DNA from: Zygnema cylindricum
Taxonomy: Eukaryota; Streptophyta; Zygnematophyceae; Zygnematales; Zygnemataceae
Direction: 5' to 3'
DNA length: 64,000 bases
NCBI GenBank assembly: GCA_037447655.1
Contig: JBBHKE010000962.1
Coordinates: 100,822-164,821, forward strand
The notes beneath the pieces were generated by a model. It worked only from the letters and a program-made list of their open reading frames with translations, searched no databases and was not told the origin of the DNA. Every line of letters begins with the position of its first letter. Position 1 is the first letter of the stretch. A program made the position numbers and the translations under genes. Of the stretch, positions 1-12,334 are shown one piece after another.

Positions 1-312
1 GCTGCTTGACACTTGTCGCTGAGTGGAGAACTTTGTACTTTATCAGTTGGAAGATTCCAGGGTAGCTGTACGGCGTCCGTGAATGTGTGATGGCAAGCCA
101 AGATGTGTGTGACTTCAAAGGTCATAGTCCTGTTAGGTTTGAATGTACATTGTTTAAAATGATCGAGATCTTGTCAATGCAAAGTGTTTGCTAGTGCTCA
201 CGTCAGAGTTTGATCTTCGGCTTCGAAAACGCGTCACTCGGTTTATAATTCAGTAGGAGAAAAATAATCGTTTTAGCTCTCCTCTTCTGTGATAGTCTGG
301 AGAGAAGGATCC
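1..312 (+). other. 5' flank and probable 5' UTR of SPS
   Basis: No upstream coding exon is recognisable. The reading frame before the start at 313 extends only from a GTG at 289, and the ATG at 313 opens the conserved plant SPS N-terminus, so it was chosen. I could not identify a convincing TATA box. Confidence 0.4.
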
Positions 313-3300
313 ATGGCAGCTAACGATTGGGTGGGTGGTTACCTTGACGCCATACTGGACACGGGTACAGTTATCGATGCTGGGAAAGTAGAAGCTGGCA
401 AAGATGGTGATAGTGCTGTCACCACCACTCGGTATTTTGTGAACGAAATTACGGAATCAACTGAAGCAGACTTGCATAGAACTTGGATGAAGGTACATTC
501 ATTTCTTCTTTGGACACAAGCAAGTCCTTTTTTTTAACAGCATAATGTACAGGACTGTTATCTTGGCAGGCCTACTGGTGTTTGCCAATGAAGTTGAGCC
601 CAGTGACGCAGGTTCGGCTGAATGAAAATTGTTGCACAGATCCTTCCTTTTTGTTATTATTGTTATGGTTATTGTTAGTGTCATTGTTTTTTTTATTGTC
701 ATTGTTATTACTGTATTATGATGTCATTAATGTTGATGAGATTGTCAAACTGACATATATGTGCAGGCCACAGCCTTAAAGAATGTTCACGACCGAGGAA
801 CACGTTTGGAAAATTTTTGTTGGCGGATTTGGCACATTGCACGGAAAAAGAAAGAGGTCAGATACGTCCTGCTGTCCAATATATTTTTTTCGTTACTATA
901 TCTCGAGTAAAGGTAGTGTGAATCTCTATGCTTAGTTTTTCATTTTTGAGAAGAACCAAAATTGCTGCATGCACTTTTTCTTGTCACCAGATATAGCTGT
1001 CATGATACTTTACGTGGTCAATCTAGTGAAACAACATGTATAAATGAAATTTGCAGATGGAATGGGTGGAGGCCAAGCGCCTTGCACAAAGGGAGTTGGA
1101 ACGAGAAGAAGGGCGTCTTGATGCCTCTGAGGATATGCCAGAAGAAATTATGGAAGATAGTGATAAAGCAGACGTTCCGGCTGACTCACCTGCGTCAGCA
1201 GATAAAGCCGGCCAAGATGAAAGGAGCCAGCATAATGGCACTGAAGGTCAGGAGAAGCGCCTTTACGTGGTTCTGATAAGGTACACAGTTAATCGCTATT
1301 AGAGTAAATAAATATTAGTGTGTGGTTTATATTATTGTTATTAATTCTAATTCAGTTCCGAATGACGTGGTTGTTTTAGGCTGTTTAAAGAGTTAGCGTT
1401 GAGAAAAAAAACACTAGCATTATTAACGCTAAATTGTGGTGTGAGAGCCGAATGAACTGGCGCTAAAAGCTATTCACTGTGTAAATCATTGTTGCGCATT
1501 TCAATAACTTGACAGTCATTCACATATTTATGCTTGTGAATTTGCAGCTGTTGAAGTAAAATATAAATAAAATAATTTTGTATATCTGTTTAGTCTAATA
1601 AATCCGGAAGTCTGTTGCAGTTTGCATGGCCTCGTTCGTGGTGAAAATATGGAGCTGGGACGGGACTCTGATACCGGTGGCCAGGTAAAGTTAACTCCAG
1701 CATAACAATATGGCTACGACATGTTTGAAACAGAAGATGAAACCAAATATCTGCATGTTGTGTGGTATGTAAGTGGGTGCATGCGATGTATATATTTGTT
1801 GAAAAAACGTTTTCAAGTGAGGCATTGTGTTGACTTACGTTTGTTTCTTGGTGCCACAATCGATAAAGATCAAATATGTTGTGGAGTTCGCCCGCGCTCT
1901 CGCCACCATGCCGCAAGTGTATCGTGTAGACCTTCTCACTCGGCAAATATTGGCGAAAGAGGTAGGCAAGCCATACCATCGCCAACTATACTGAAGAAGA
2001 TGTCGCTCCTAAAAGTTTCGAGTAGATATTGGTTGCAGTTCATTCTTACCTGTAATGTACTTGATTTACTCTTCAAGTCTGTTTCGCAAAACATACTCCT
2101 AAAGCTGTCAACAATTTACTCAAAATTGAGATTTGGAATGTGAAAATGTTTGTTGGCGAGGTTTAAAGGCTTAGAGAAACAATTTTCATTTTTTGGCAAG
2201 TAAATAGTTGCTCTTTAGCAATCTCAGTCTGTTGACCGGACATAATGGACCACATCCTTGACAGGTTGTATTTAAGGCATTCGTCTTGTTGCATGATCGT
2301 ATTAGCCTTTTGTTAAGATGTCTTTAGCTGCAAAGTTTTCGGTGTATGCTGTATAATTGAGGATCTATTTTATGCATTCGGATGTGTGCCCATTCAATGA
2401 TGTTAGCTGTTAATTATTGTTTTTGCGCTTGTAGAGGTAAGATAGATCGTAATGTCGTTAGGAATAAGGCAAAATTAAGAAAATTGCAGAGGTTTGCTAA
2501 GGCTTCTTCATTTTCTTCCCCCGCCTGAAGCGTACTTACAAATGCCTGGAGATCTGCAAGTTATTTTCTTCTAAATGACTGCAATATTGATCTTCGGTTT
2601 CAGCTATTTAGTGGCATTGTGTACACGGAATGTAGTCATAAGGCTTTGAACTACTTACTTTGCAATATGCTTTCCTCGTATGAAATTTTTTGAGTTATGT
2701 GGACACATGAGCTACCGGAAAGAAAGGAGATTAGAGAAACATCCATTTTCTGAAACTCTATGTTCATGCCTAACTAGGTTAAGCATGCTGTCGATTCACC
2801 AGCAATACCGTCTTAGCCGCAGACATTTTTTTGACATAGTCTGAAACTTTCACTCAACAGGTGGACTGGAGTTATGGGGAGCCAACAGAAATGTTGTCAA
2901 CTGGTGCATACGAGATAGAGGGTGGTGGAGAAAGCGCTGGAGCGTACATTGTGCGCATTCCATGTGGACCACGAGACAAGTATTGTCGCAAAGAGCTTCT
3001 ATGGCCACATGTTCCTGAGTTTGCTGATGGGGCTTTGGCTCACATTGTGCATATGTCAAAGGTTCTCGGGGATCAGATTGGATCTGGAGAACCTGTATGG
3101 CCGCACATGATTCATGGGCATTATGCTGATGCAGGCGACATTGCGTCGCTGCTTTCAGGAGCTTTAAATGTTCCTATGGTCCTTACAGGCCACTCACTGG
3201 GGCGAAACAAGCTCGAACAGCTTCTGAAGCAGGGAAGGCAGAGTCCTGAAGATATCAATGCAACTTACAAAATTATGCGTCGAATTGAAGCGGAAGAGTT

Positions 3301-6300
3301 TTCTCTTGATTCTTCTGAACTTGTGGTGACAAGTACTCGTCAAGAGATAGATCAGCAGTGGGGTCTTTATGACGGCTTTGATGTCTCGCTTGAGAGGAAG
3401 TTACGGCTTCGGACAAGACGTGGCTTAAGCTGCCATGGTAGATTCATGCCTCGGATGGTGGTAAGGTTCCAGATCAAGCATTTTCGAATATTTTTTGCAC
3501 TGGAAAGTAGTAGTTGAATAATCTGTGTTTAAAACTTGCATCTCTACTCTTGAACAAATCAAAATGTCGGAGGTGAAACTCTTGAAACTTTCGACCCAGT
3601 TAATTTTAGGCGAGACGTTTAAGTTAAAATTGAACCGTTCAACACTCTCCCACACCTTTTCCACTTTGTTCCTTTCACTGTTCCTTGTCCTTATCCTTTC
3701 CGATTCTTTCGTTTTATACAGGTTATTCCACCTGGGATGGACTTCAGCAATGTGGTTGCTGAAAGTAGTGATTTATCTGACAGTGCAGATGCATTGGGTG
3801 AACCACCGGCTTCACCTAGGCCAGACCCTCCCATTTGGGCAGAGGTGAGCTGCCTCTGTTAAGACAATTGTGAAAATTAGATTTTCCAATGTAGTTTGTT
3901 TTTTCCTATCTTGCTGCGCATTTGCTTGTGAAACAAATTTTCAAGAAGTCCTTAGTCATCAATTTCATTTCATGTCAAGCAGGTGATGCGATTTTTGAGC
4001 AACCCTCGTAAGCCTATCATCTTGGCACTAGCCCGCCCAGATCCAAAAAAAAACTTGGTGACATTGGTGAAAGCCTATGGAGAAAACAAGGTTTTGCGGG
4101 ATCTTGCGAATCTGGTGCGTTTCACCCTCATTTTCTCCCCGCTTTTCTCTTTCTGTTCAATGGTTTTGCTGATTAAAGAGAAGCTCTATTGTCTTTGCTG
4201 GTCTGATGTTTTTTATGGGTCATCGTTCTATTTCACAGGTTTTGATCATGGGCAATCGTGATGACATTGATGCAATGTCAAGCGGCAATGCGGAGATCTT
4301 AACAACTGTTCTGAAGCTCATTGATCGATATGACATGTATGGTCAAGTAGCTTATCCGAAGCACCACAAGCAAAGTGACGTACCAGAGATTTACCGCCTT
4401 GCAGCGAAATCCAAGGTATTCAATAATCTTTGGGGCACAATTGTTGACTCCGCTTGTGTCTTTGCTTCATTCTTTATATTGTGTTTTTTTCTTTTATGTT
4501 ATTTAAAGACTCTTCGTTTTTTGTTGCAGGGTGTTTTTGTGAATCCTGCTCTTGTGGAACCATTTGGTTTAACTCTCATTGAGGTAAGCTAAAGATTTAT
4601 GTTGCAGTAACCTACTGTTGTCAAAGACTTCAAAGCAGCTTGCAGGTGACTATAGTTAGGCACGACAACGCAGAATAGCCACTGTCTTTTTGTTACCTTT
4701 AAGGGTTTTTCTTCACTTTAGCAATTCGAAGGTGCATGCTTGCAGTGTCTGCAAATCTTGGTAGCTCATTTTTGGTTCTCCATATGTTGCTTCAGCATTG
4801 GCTAGCGTTTTGGGACTGTTGAGGTGGTAACTTTCTGACTGTTCTGAGCTTGTGTGTTTTCTCATGAAATGCTGTTGACTCCTCAGGCGGCTGCGCATGG
4901 CCTTCCAATGGTGGCCACTAAAAACGGAGGGCCGGTGGATATTCAAAGGGTGTGTATTCGTTACCTCTATTCGGCGTGAAATGCTACATGTATGAGCAGC
5001 TTTTGGAAGTTGGAGTAGTCAGTTGGTTGTCGTTGCTTCTTGGGAACTCGAATGTAGATGGTTGATTGCAGCTAGATGTAATGGGGAAGCGAAATTCAAT
5101 TGGTGGAAACAGCTCTGTGTGATCAAAGTCTTGTGATGGTACATATTGCAGGCATTGGATAATGGAGTGCTTGTGGATCCACATGATCAAGACGGCATTG
5201 CAGAAGCATTGCTGAAGCTGATTGGTGACAGAGGAACTTGGGACATGTATCATAAGAATGGTTTGCGTAACATCCATTGTTACAGCTGGCCTGAGCATTG
5301 TCGGACATACTTATCGAAAGTGGCTATGTGCCGGCTGCGGCACCCAATTTGGCGAACGGACTCTTTAATCGATACTGGGGATGCAGAATCGCAAGGCGAC
5401 TCCTTACGGGACATGAGAGATTTATCCCTGGCACTTTCTGTGGATGGGAAAGGTCTTGGTGGTGGCTCCCTCACAAGTGGTGCGGACTTGGAAAAGCTAT
5501 TAGCAGAGCGTGAACAGGCTTCTCAACAGCCGCCTCTCTCCCGTAGAGCAGCAGGACAGAGAAGTACCGGATTGCAGCCAATGAAAGAGGATTCAGAAGC
5601 TGATGATTATTCGATGGTAAATGGAGGGTCACCTGGCAGTTTTCTCAGATATAGAAAGGGTCTTATTGTGGTAGCAATCGATAGTTACACTAGCTCAGGT
5701 GAAGCAGGACCTGGCTTTGCAACTGTATTGAAGCCTATTGCTGAAGCTGTGAGCTCTGAAAAGCTTGGCAAGCACATTGGGTTAGCTTTATCTACTGCTC
5801 TTTCAGCAAGCGAGGTGACAAAGCTGCTACATTCCGTTAACATCAGCCTTAAATGCTTTGATCTTGTCATTGCGGGAAGTGGAAGTGAGCTCTTTTACGT
5901 CAGCAATGGTTCTCTGGTGCCTGACACTGATTATGAAGGTCATATAGAATATCGATGGGGTGGTGATGGGCTACGGAGGTCTATGGCTCGGGTGATTGCT
6001 GCTGCTCGCAATTTGGGAGATTCTGGTAACTCCCAGCAGACTGGAATTGTGGAAGATTTCCAACGCAGTGGAGCTCGCCGCCTTGCATACAAAGTAGTTG
6101 ACCCTAGTCAGGTAAAGCACATGTTACTGCATTCTCTGCCAAATGTTGTGAGTGACTTGAGTCTCTCTATCCATATTTTGGAGTGTATGCTGGCAATCAT
6201 TTGCAGTCTCATGCTTTCAAACTGTTGATTAACAGCATATTGTATGTCTCAATCTTTTTTGTATAGGTTCCTGCTGCTCCGGAGCTGCGAAAGCGTCTGC

Positions 6301-6957
6301 GTATGCGAGGATTGCGCTGTCACGCTGTATACTGCCGCTCAGGAACTGCTTTGCAACTTCTTCCTGTTCATGCTTCACGAGCCCAAGCCCTCAGGTATGT
6401 GATGAAATTAGTAGATGTTCTTAGCCTGCAATCACTGATTTTAGCTGCAAATTAGGTGCCAGCCATCCATTCTGTAACATTCCATACATAATGTGGATCT
6501 GAAATCACGTTCAGTTGTAGTTGTAGCACTCTTTACATATTTTCCTTCTGGGAGCTGCCTACATTATGTCGGTGCTTCATACGAATGTTGCGAGAAGAAA
6601 ATAGGGAAGTTCTGTAATGATTAGCTTTAGTCGATTCCACAGTTGGCGCCAATAACACCTGAATGATAATTGTGTATGTGATGCAGATACCTATTTGTGC
6701 GGTGGGGCATAGATGTGGCCACCATGTCCCTTATTGTGGGTCCTGCTGGAGATAGCGACTATTCTGAACTATTAGCAGGCACGCATCGTACTATAGTTAT
6801 GGCTGTGGACGGATGTAAAGTCTCTGGACTGCCTGAAGAACTTATTGGGAATATTGAAAAAGAGGAAGCGCAATCTTTGCCAAACATACGGAGAATTGAC
6901 AAGTCAAATGGTGTTGACGAGTTAATCGCTGCTTTGCTCGATGTCAAGCCGCAATAA
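313..6957 (+). CDS. SPS: Sucrose-phosphate synthase (14 exons, 1052 aa)
   Basis: Makes sucrose-6-phosphate from UDP-glucose and fructose-6-phosphate in the cytosol, a key step of sucrose synthesis. Exons I read: 313-492, 767-856, 1057-1280, 1621-1684, 1869-1961, 2861-3460, 3722-3844, 3983-4114, 4239-4415, 4530-4583, 4887-4949, 5152-6111, 6267-6394, 6687-6957. All are GT-AG and all join in frame to 1052 residues, the usual plant length. The start [18 protein letters not shown] is typical of plant SPS. The GT-B glycosyltransferase core shows [11 protein letters not shown] (about residue 176), HGHYADAG (about 302), GHSLGRNK (about 327), VIPPGMD (418), LARPDPKKN (about 474) and the E-x7-E motif EPFGLTLIE (571-579). 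From about residue 770 there is a sucrose-phosphatase-like domain whose nucleophile motif is degenerate ([10 protein letters not shown] instead of DLDxT), as in other plant SPS. I do not see the basic RxxS light-regulation site normally just before YVVLISLHG. Confidence 0.97.
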
Positions 6958-8428
6958 GTGTAAAATGAAGATATAGCCATGTACACACTGGATCTTGTAC
7001 ACTACTACGTTTTTTTCTCCTTTTGCAATTCATGTTAAGTATCTCTTGATGTAATGATAGAAAGTCATGTCTGATAATAGGTGAACTGTCCTCATTATTC
7101 AGATCCAGGATATGTCTGAAGGAAGATCATATTTCTGGGAATTTTGCTCCTCTGGTCAAAGCGTACTGATTGTTCTTTAGTCAGAATATTGTTTGATGCC
7201 ACTGGGAGAACTAAAAGCGATGAAAGTTGAAGGTGCATATTGTATTTCCAGATACTTGAACTTATTCGGGCTTTAATTGTTTTCGTTCTTCAATTATCAG
7301 TAATAGTGGGAACAGTTTCACGGTGATTTGGTGTAGCACCAATTAATGGTATGAAGTTCATATTTCATGTTTCATACATGTCTTTGTGTCAAGCTTGGGT
7401 AAAGATACAACAAAGACATTATGACTTAAGTTTCTTCCCAGTCAATGGATTCTGTTTTTGATCTGTGTGTGCTGTGCTGTTTTAATAGTTAGGTCATATG
7501 TAGATGAAGGCAAGCTGTCATTTCTCCTTGTACAAGTTTATTGCAAACAACTTTGTAAACGTTAGGTAGTCAATGATGTTAATTAAAACTGCTTATGTGT
7601 CCTGACTGAGCAATGCCCTGTGCCCGATCACTGAGCGAGAGAAAGAGAGTGGGGGTGGAAGGGAGAGGGAGAAGGAGAGCAGCGTTTCAAAGAGGTGTGA
7701 ACCTCTGTACGAATTGATCTCTGAAGAAAAAGAGAGGTTACCGGTAGGGGGAGTGAGAGTCACAAGTTGATGTTTAAAGAGCGGATCAAATAAATGTTGT
7801 TGTGTGATCAAGATTGGTAGCTTAATGTGTGTACTTCGAGTCGGAGGCGTGGAAAAGGATGCTTTACCATATAAAAAAGACAAATGAGTGGAAAACATAC
7901 ACGGAAAAAGAAGACGAAAAGCGAGAGTTTGATCTCGGTGTTCAAAGTGATGTTTTCCATGATGGAAAAGTTCAAATATTAGTAATCGAGTGACGTCACT
8001 TTTGGGAGGCAATTGCCTTGACTGAACGAAAATATACTGCGCTAGAAAAACGTCAACTGAAAGAGATAAAAGAGAACTAATGACAAGTGTTCGACGATTA
8101 GGAAGGCGGGTAAAAAAAGTTGGAGGTAAAGAGAGGAAGATGCTTGCCGAATTGAACGGTATTGTCTCCGTCCAGGTGATAGACATGGGAAGAGGAGGAT
8201 TCAGTTGAGAGGGTGGACTGGGGGAGGATTGAACAAGCGAGGGCTGGTGGGACGGCGGAATCTGTACGAACAGACGGGGGGGGATAAATTGCTGGATTCG
8301 TGGTCTGCGATTTCAAGAAACCGGTATAGGGGAAAAATCCGGAGTAATTAGGTGGTTTGGGAGGGGAGTGAGGGCGAAAAAACGTGAGCCAAGTGGCGGC
8401 GCTTCATTAAATAGCAATTAGTAATGTA
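6958..8428. other. Intergenic: SPS 3' region and purine-rich stretch, no gene seen
   Basis: The first part is presumably the SPS 3' UTR. About 7620-8400 is G/A-rich on the plus strand and produces open minus-strand frames (for example 7593-8186) that are rich in Ser/Leu/Pro and resemble no protein family. I call no gene here. Confidence 0.5.
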
Positions 8429-8628
8429 CTATCTGCGAATTGTAATTAGAGTAAATGACGCTAATTCGGTCGCCCTAAATTTCGACTCTGTCACGTTAAA
8501 TAGAGTAAATGATTCTAAATTTTTCATTATTCTATTTAAGGTACTTTTTGAATGAGCGTTAATAACTCTGATACAGTGCCGTTTTAAATAGTGTGGCATA
8601 CGGTCGGTATCTGACCGTGCAAAATTGT

Positions 8629-8802
8629 AATTTATTAAGTAAAAAAGTACAAATAATGATTAAATACAGGCCGTTATCATGTAACTGCGTTTTAACAAAC
8701 CGCATAGTGCAAACGAATTTATTAAGTAAAAAAGTACAAATAATGATTAAATACAGGCCGTTATCATGTAACTGCGTTTTAACAAACCGCATAGTGCAAA
8801 CG
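8629..8802. repeat. 87-bp tandem duplication inside the left twin
   Basis: Two adjacent near-identical 87-bp units, 8629-8715 and 8716-8802, each starting AATTTATTAAGTAAAAAAGT. The inverted twin at 9740-10240 has only one unit, so the duplication happened after the twins separated. Confidence 0.9.
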
Positions 8803-8903
8803 TCATAGTGACGATAAGCTGTAAGTTTTGTCAGATTCTGTACGAATACCTAATTTACAGTAGAGATATTCAGCGCGTCAAATAAGAATACTTAAATAAA
8901 TTA

Positions 8904-9608
8904 GGGTGGCGTTCCATCAGGAAATTCTGTAATCGTACGGCGAGCATTACAGGATGCTACATTTTGAACGAAGTTCTATTGCGCAGTCTGTAATCCACGT
9001 GCTCAAAATTGGTACCACGTAAGATAAGATCGTATATTGAAAATCGTCAAATATTTTTCTCACCGACCAACTTCAAATTGAAATCTTCATTTGCGTACCA
9101 TGTACGTATGGACCAGACATCGTACAACATGATTTTTGTACTCTTTGCAGACGCCTTGTCAGATACCAGCTCAATTCTTTTAGGATTTTTGACTTTCTAT
9201 GTTTTTCGCGTGACGAATGAGCGCTGCCACAAATAGTGTGACGAGTTCGCGGTAACAAAAATAGCATGACGAAAGTTCGTTACGAGATTACTTTTGTGAT
9301 TTCGGTTAGGATTTCTGAATGGATGTATCATGTGCGATTTCTTTCGATTTCTGTTGGTTGCCGTGTTGACACGTATGTACATTATCCAACGTGTCGCGGC
9401 TACATCACCATTTACAGAAACTTTCGAAGCGAATGCTGCGCGAAAACAAATCCAACGGTCATTGTTAACTCCCAGACTTTTGGAGAATATTGGCAAGATT
9501 CTCTGTAATGTTGTTCGCGAATAAAAACAAAATAAGCGGTACAAACTGGTACGGATAGGCGCTGATTTCTGTAAACTACCCCACTTTTCGTCTGATGGAA
9601 CCCCACCC
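8904..9608. mobile_element. Harbinger-like MITE nested in family A element
   Basis: 705 bp with terminal inverted repeats GGGTGGCGTTCCATCAG and, at the right end read inwards, GGGTGGGGTTCCATCAG. It is flanked by TTA at 8901-8903 and 9609-9611. The empty site is visible in the inverted twin, where AAATTAGAGTAAATTCC is continuous. A 3-bp TTA TSD and GGG ends fit PIF/Harbinger (Tourist) elements. No transposase is recognisable inside. Confidence 0.9.
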
Positions 9609-9739
9609 TTAGAGTAAATTCCTTTTTGAAAAAGTTTTATCACACAAATTAGAGTTCAAAACTCTAATTATTATTTTCTCTTTTTTTTCTCTAATTTTTT
9701 TTTACTCTAATTACGATTCACGGTGTACGGTGTACAGTA

Positions 9740-10240
9740 CACCACGAATCGTAATCAGGGTAAAGAAAAAATTAGAGTAAAAAAAGAGAAAAAAATAATA
9801 AAAGTTTTGAACTCTAATTTGTGTGATAAAACTTTTTCAAAAAGGAATTTACTCTAATTTATTTAAGTATTCTACTTTGACGCGCTGAATATCTCTACTG
9901 TAAATTAGGTATTCCTACAGAATCTGACAAAACTTACAGCTTATCGTCACTATGACGTTTGCACTACGCGATTTGTTAAAACGCAGCTACATGATAACGG
10001 CCTGTATTTAATCATTATTTGTACTTTTTCACTTAATAAATTACAATTTTGCACGGTCAGATACCGACCGTATGCCACACTATTTAAAACGGCACTGTAT
10101 CAGAGTTATTAACGCTCATTCAAAAAGTACCTTAAATAGAATAATGAAAAATTTAGAATCATTTACTCTATTTAACGTGACAGAGTCGAAATTTAGGGCG
10201 ACCGAATTAGCGTTATCTACTCTAATTACGATTCGCGGTG
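9740..10240 (-). mobile_element. TA-flanked MITE (family A), right inverted twin
   Basis: 501 bp between TA at 9738-9739 and TA at 10241-10242. It is the reverse complement of the element at 8429-9725 without the nested insert. The ends CACCACGAATCGTAATCAG and CACCGCGAATCGTAATTAG match other family members in the window. Confidence 0.85.
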
Positions 10241-11097
10241 TACTGTACTGTATTGACGACGTGTGCTAAACTGGTAATGATAGTCATTCTTTTTTGTCTA
10301 GAAAACGCAATGCGACTTCAAGAATCCTCGAAAATGCGCAAACGCCCGATTTGTGTTCTATGTGGTGGGAATCCTAGAGTCAGTTTCCACTCCCAAAAAC
10401 ACGGAGGTGGGCGACCTCGGGTTTGTGTCAAGTATGTACCTGAAATAGAGTGTAACTTTGAAGTGTTATTCACTAATTTGGAGGATAGAGAGATCGGATA
10501 TAGTAACTGTTTTTGCCAAAAACTACAACGGATAGGCTACCACACTGCAGCATATAACGTGCCATTTCAAATAGAAGTCAAGTGTAACGCTCCGCCATGT
10601 CGTTTTGCTAACATACAAACTACTTGAGGACAAAAAGTCAAAAAGTTGTTAGAGATTTACAGTACACTGCGATATCCGATAAGTGTGTACGAAAAATGAT
10701 GTTTTAAGTGGCGGAAAAAATATTAACACTAATAGCGATTGGCGGTGTACTGTACTGTACTCTCCACCATTGTCCGTACGTAATATTTTTGATTTTACAT
10801 TAAAAAAAGTTCAGCCGCATTTGGAATTGGTTTGAAAGGCACGACTTTCAGATTTTGTGGTAATGGAATACACAAGACAAAAAACCTGTTAGCGTGGACC
10901 AAAAAAGTCAAAATAGACGCGTGGTCGGTAGTGCGTATTGAATGCAGCGCCACGATGCACAAGCGACAAATAAGTTTTGGCAAGCGTGTAACCATGGGAA
11001 AACGTTTTGCTATCAATGCATCTCAAATATAAAGGCTGGATTTTATAGCCTATCCTGATATAAGTTAACGCATGTGGTCTAAACAGTCGAAATGTAA
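10241..11097. other. Repeat-rich intergenic stretch with a Cys-rich open frame
   Basis: The plus-strand frame 10310-10627 encodes a peptide with CVLCGG and several later Cys pairs. I recognise no family, and it may be a transposon remnant. Around 10735-10758 there is a family-A-type right end (TAGCGATTGGCGGTG before TA). Nothing else is supported. Confidence 0.35.
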
Positions 11098-11861
11098 GGG
11101 TGCGTCTCTGTGTGCCTAAGTAAGGGTTTTTTTCTGTCGTTTTCCTGTAAAACTTAGAGCCGTACCGCGTAAGTTTCAACCGTACAATAAAATAGAAAAA
11201 AAGAGAAGTACATTTTGCGTCATCATCGAATTTAAAATGTACTACATCTTGTCGTCTTGTGTTCTTCGACCCACTTCGACGACAAAAAACGTCATCTTCA
11301 ACCTTATCTTTAAAATATAGGGCCGATGTGTTTTAAAATTAGGGATTTTCTATAAACAAATAGGAACAAGTATTCGCACGTGTAATGTTTTGTTCAAAAA
11401 ATTCAAACGATTTCAGGCGACGTGGAAGTGTAGACGATTCGCTATGTTTTGTCCGTTTTTGTTTAATACGACAAAGAGAAGTACACAGTTTTTTTTGTTT
11501 TGTCCGTTTCCATCCGGTACGGGATTTTTTTTTTGCAGGGGTCTCAAGGTTCCGATGCCATTTCACGTCGAGCCAACAATAGACGCAAAGTCAAAACGCA
11601 TCTTCTTCAACGGTGAAACGGCACAGGCTGGAGGGCGGTAGGTCTACAATGTCACCAAAAGTCACGCGACGTCACAAGCAGTTACGAAAAATAACGTGCG
11701 ACGTTGACAGCCGTCACGGGCATTGTCGACGTATACAATCGTCACGCCCTAAGTGACAATTTCGTTTGGTACACATAGGGACACCCGAAATCCGGGTCCG
11801 CCGGATCTGCGCTAAAAAACAAAAAAAAATCTCTAAGTTTGAAGTACATAGAGACGCACCC
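11098..11861. mobile_element. Harbinger-like MITE, GGGTGCGTCTCT family, copy 1
   Basis: 764 bp with inverted ends GGGTGCGTCTCTGTGT and ACATAGAGACGCACCC, and TAA duplicated at 11095-11097 and 11862-11864. The interior reappears from 63532 to the window end. Only short unrelated open frames are present, so it is treated as non-autonomous. Confidence 0.9.
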
Positions 11862-11966
11862 TAAGTGACGCACGCTAAGGTGTCAAGATTGTAAAGTTTG
11901 ACTTCAAAACTTTGGTTGACTAAAATATTTGAGATAGTACATCGTACTTTGAACGACGCCTAACTA

Positions 11967-12066
11967 AGGGTAACTCCCCATGTAATCGGTACTTTGATAA
12001 AGTATTTTGGACTGTAGTAAGGATTCTCCGTACTACTTTGAAGAGCGTCCCTGTGTGCGAAAATGA
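11967..12066 (+). repeat. Truncated left end of the GGGTACGTCCCC family
   Basis: About 100 bp beginning GGGTAACTCCCCATGT after a TAA, nearly identical to 12335-12434. No matching right end follows, so it is a truncated third copy or a local duplication. Confidence 0.7.
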
Positions 12067-12334
12067 AATTTTTGTGCGACAGCGAAAGGTATTTTAGGGT
12101 ATCAACACGTCGACAATGTGGCGTACGGACTTTACGATGTCATAAAAATTGTCCAGCGTGCGGAGAAACGCCTCAAATTGAAGCCGAGTGGAAGTTTCGC
12201 CTCATTCTGTGTACCACTTCATCTGTCACAATTCTTCGTACACGTCTACGTAAGTCACTTTTATAAGTGACAAGTTATTTGCTTTTACATCCGATACGAA
12301 GAATCTTCGCAAAAAAACAAAGTAGCAAGACTAA

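Larger units (their letters stand above)
8429..9725 (+). mobile_element. TA-flanked MITE (family A), left twin, interrupted by a Harbinger-like MITE
   Basis: Left end CTATCTGCGAATTGTAATTAG follows TA at 8427-8428; the right end ...GATTCACGGTG precedes TA at 9726-9727. After removing the 705-bp insert with its extra TTA and one copy of an internal 87-bp duplication, the length is about 502 bp, against 501 bp for the inverted twin at 9740-10240. No coding capacity is seen. Class assignment (TA target, Tc1/mariner-like) is inference. Confidence 0.8.

Noticed and set aside
3983-4592. Two separate short genes (3983-4261 and 4206-4592)
   Set aside because: Both are SPS exons read through into introns; motifs and GT-AG sites place them in the one 14-exon gene.
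7593-8186. 197-aa minus-strand frame
   Set aside because: Ser/Leu/Pro-biased, overlaps purine-rich DNA, with no recognisable motif; treated as chance.
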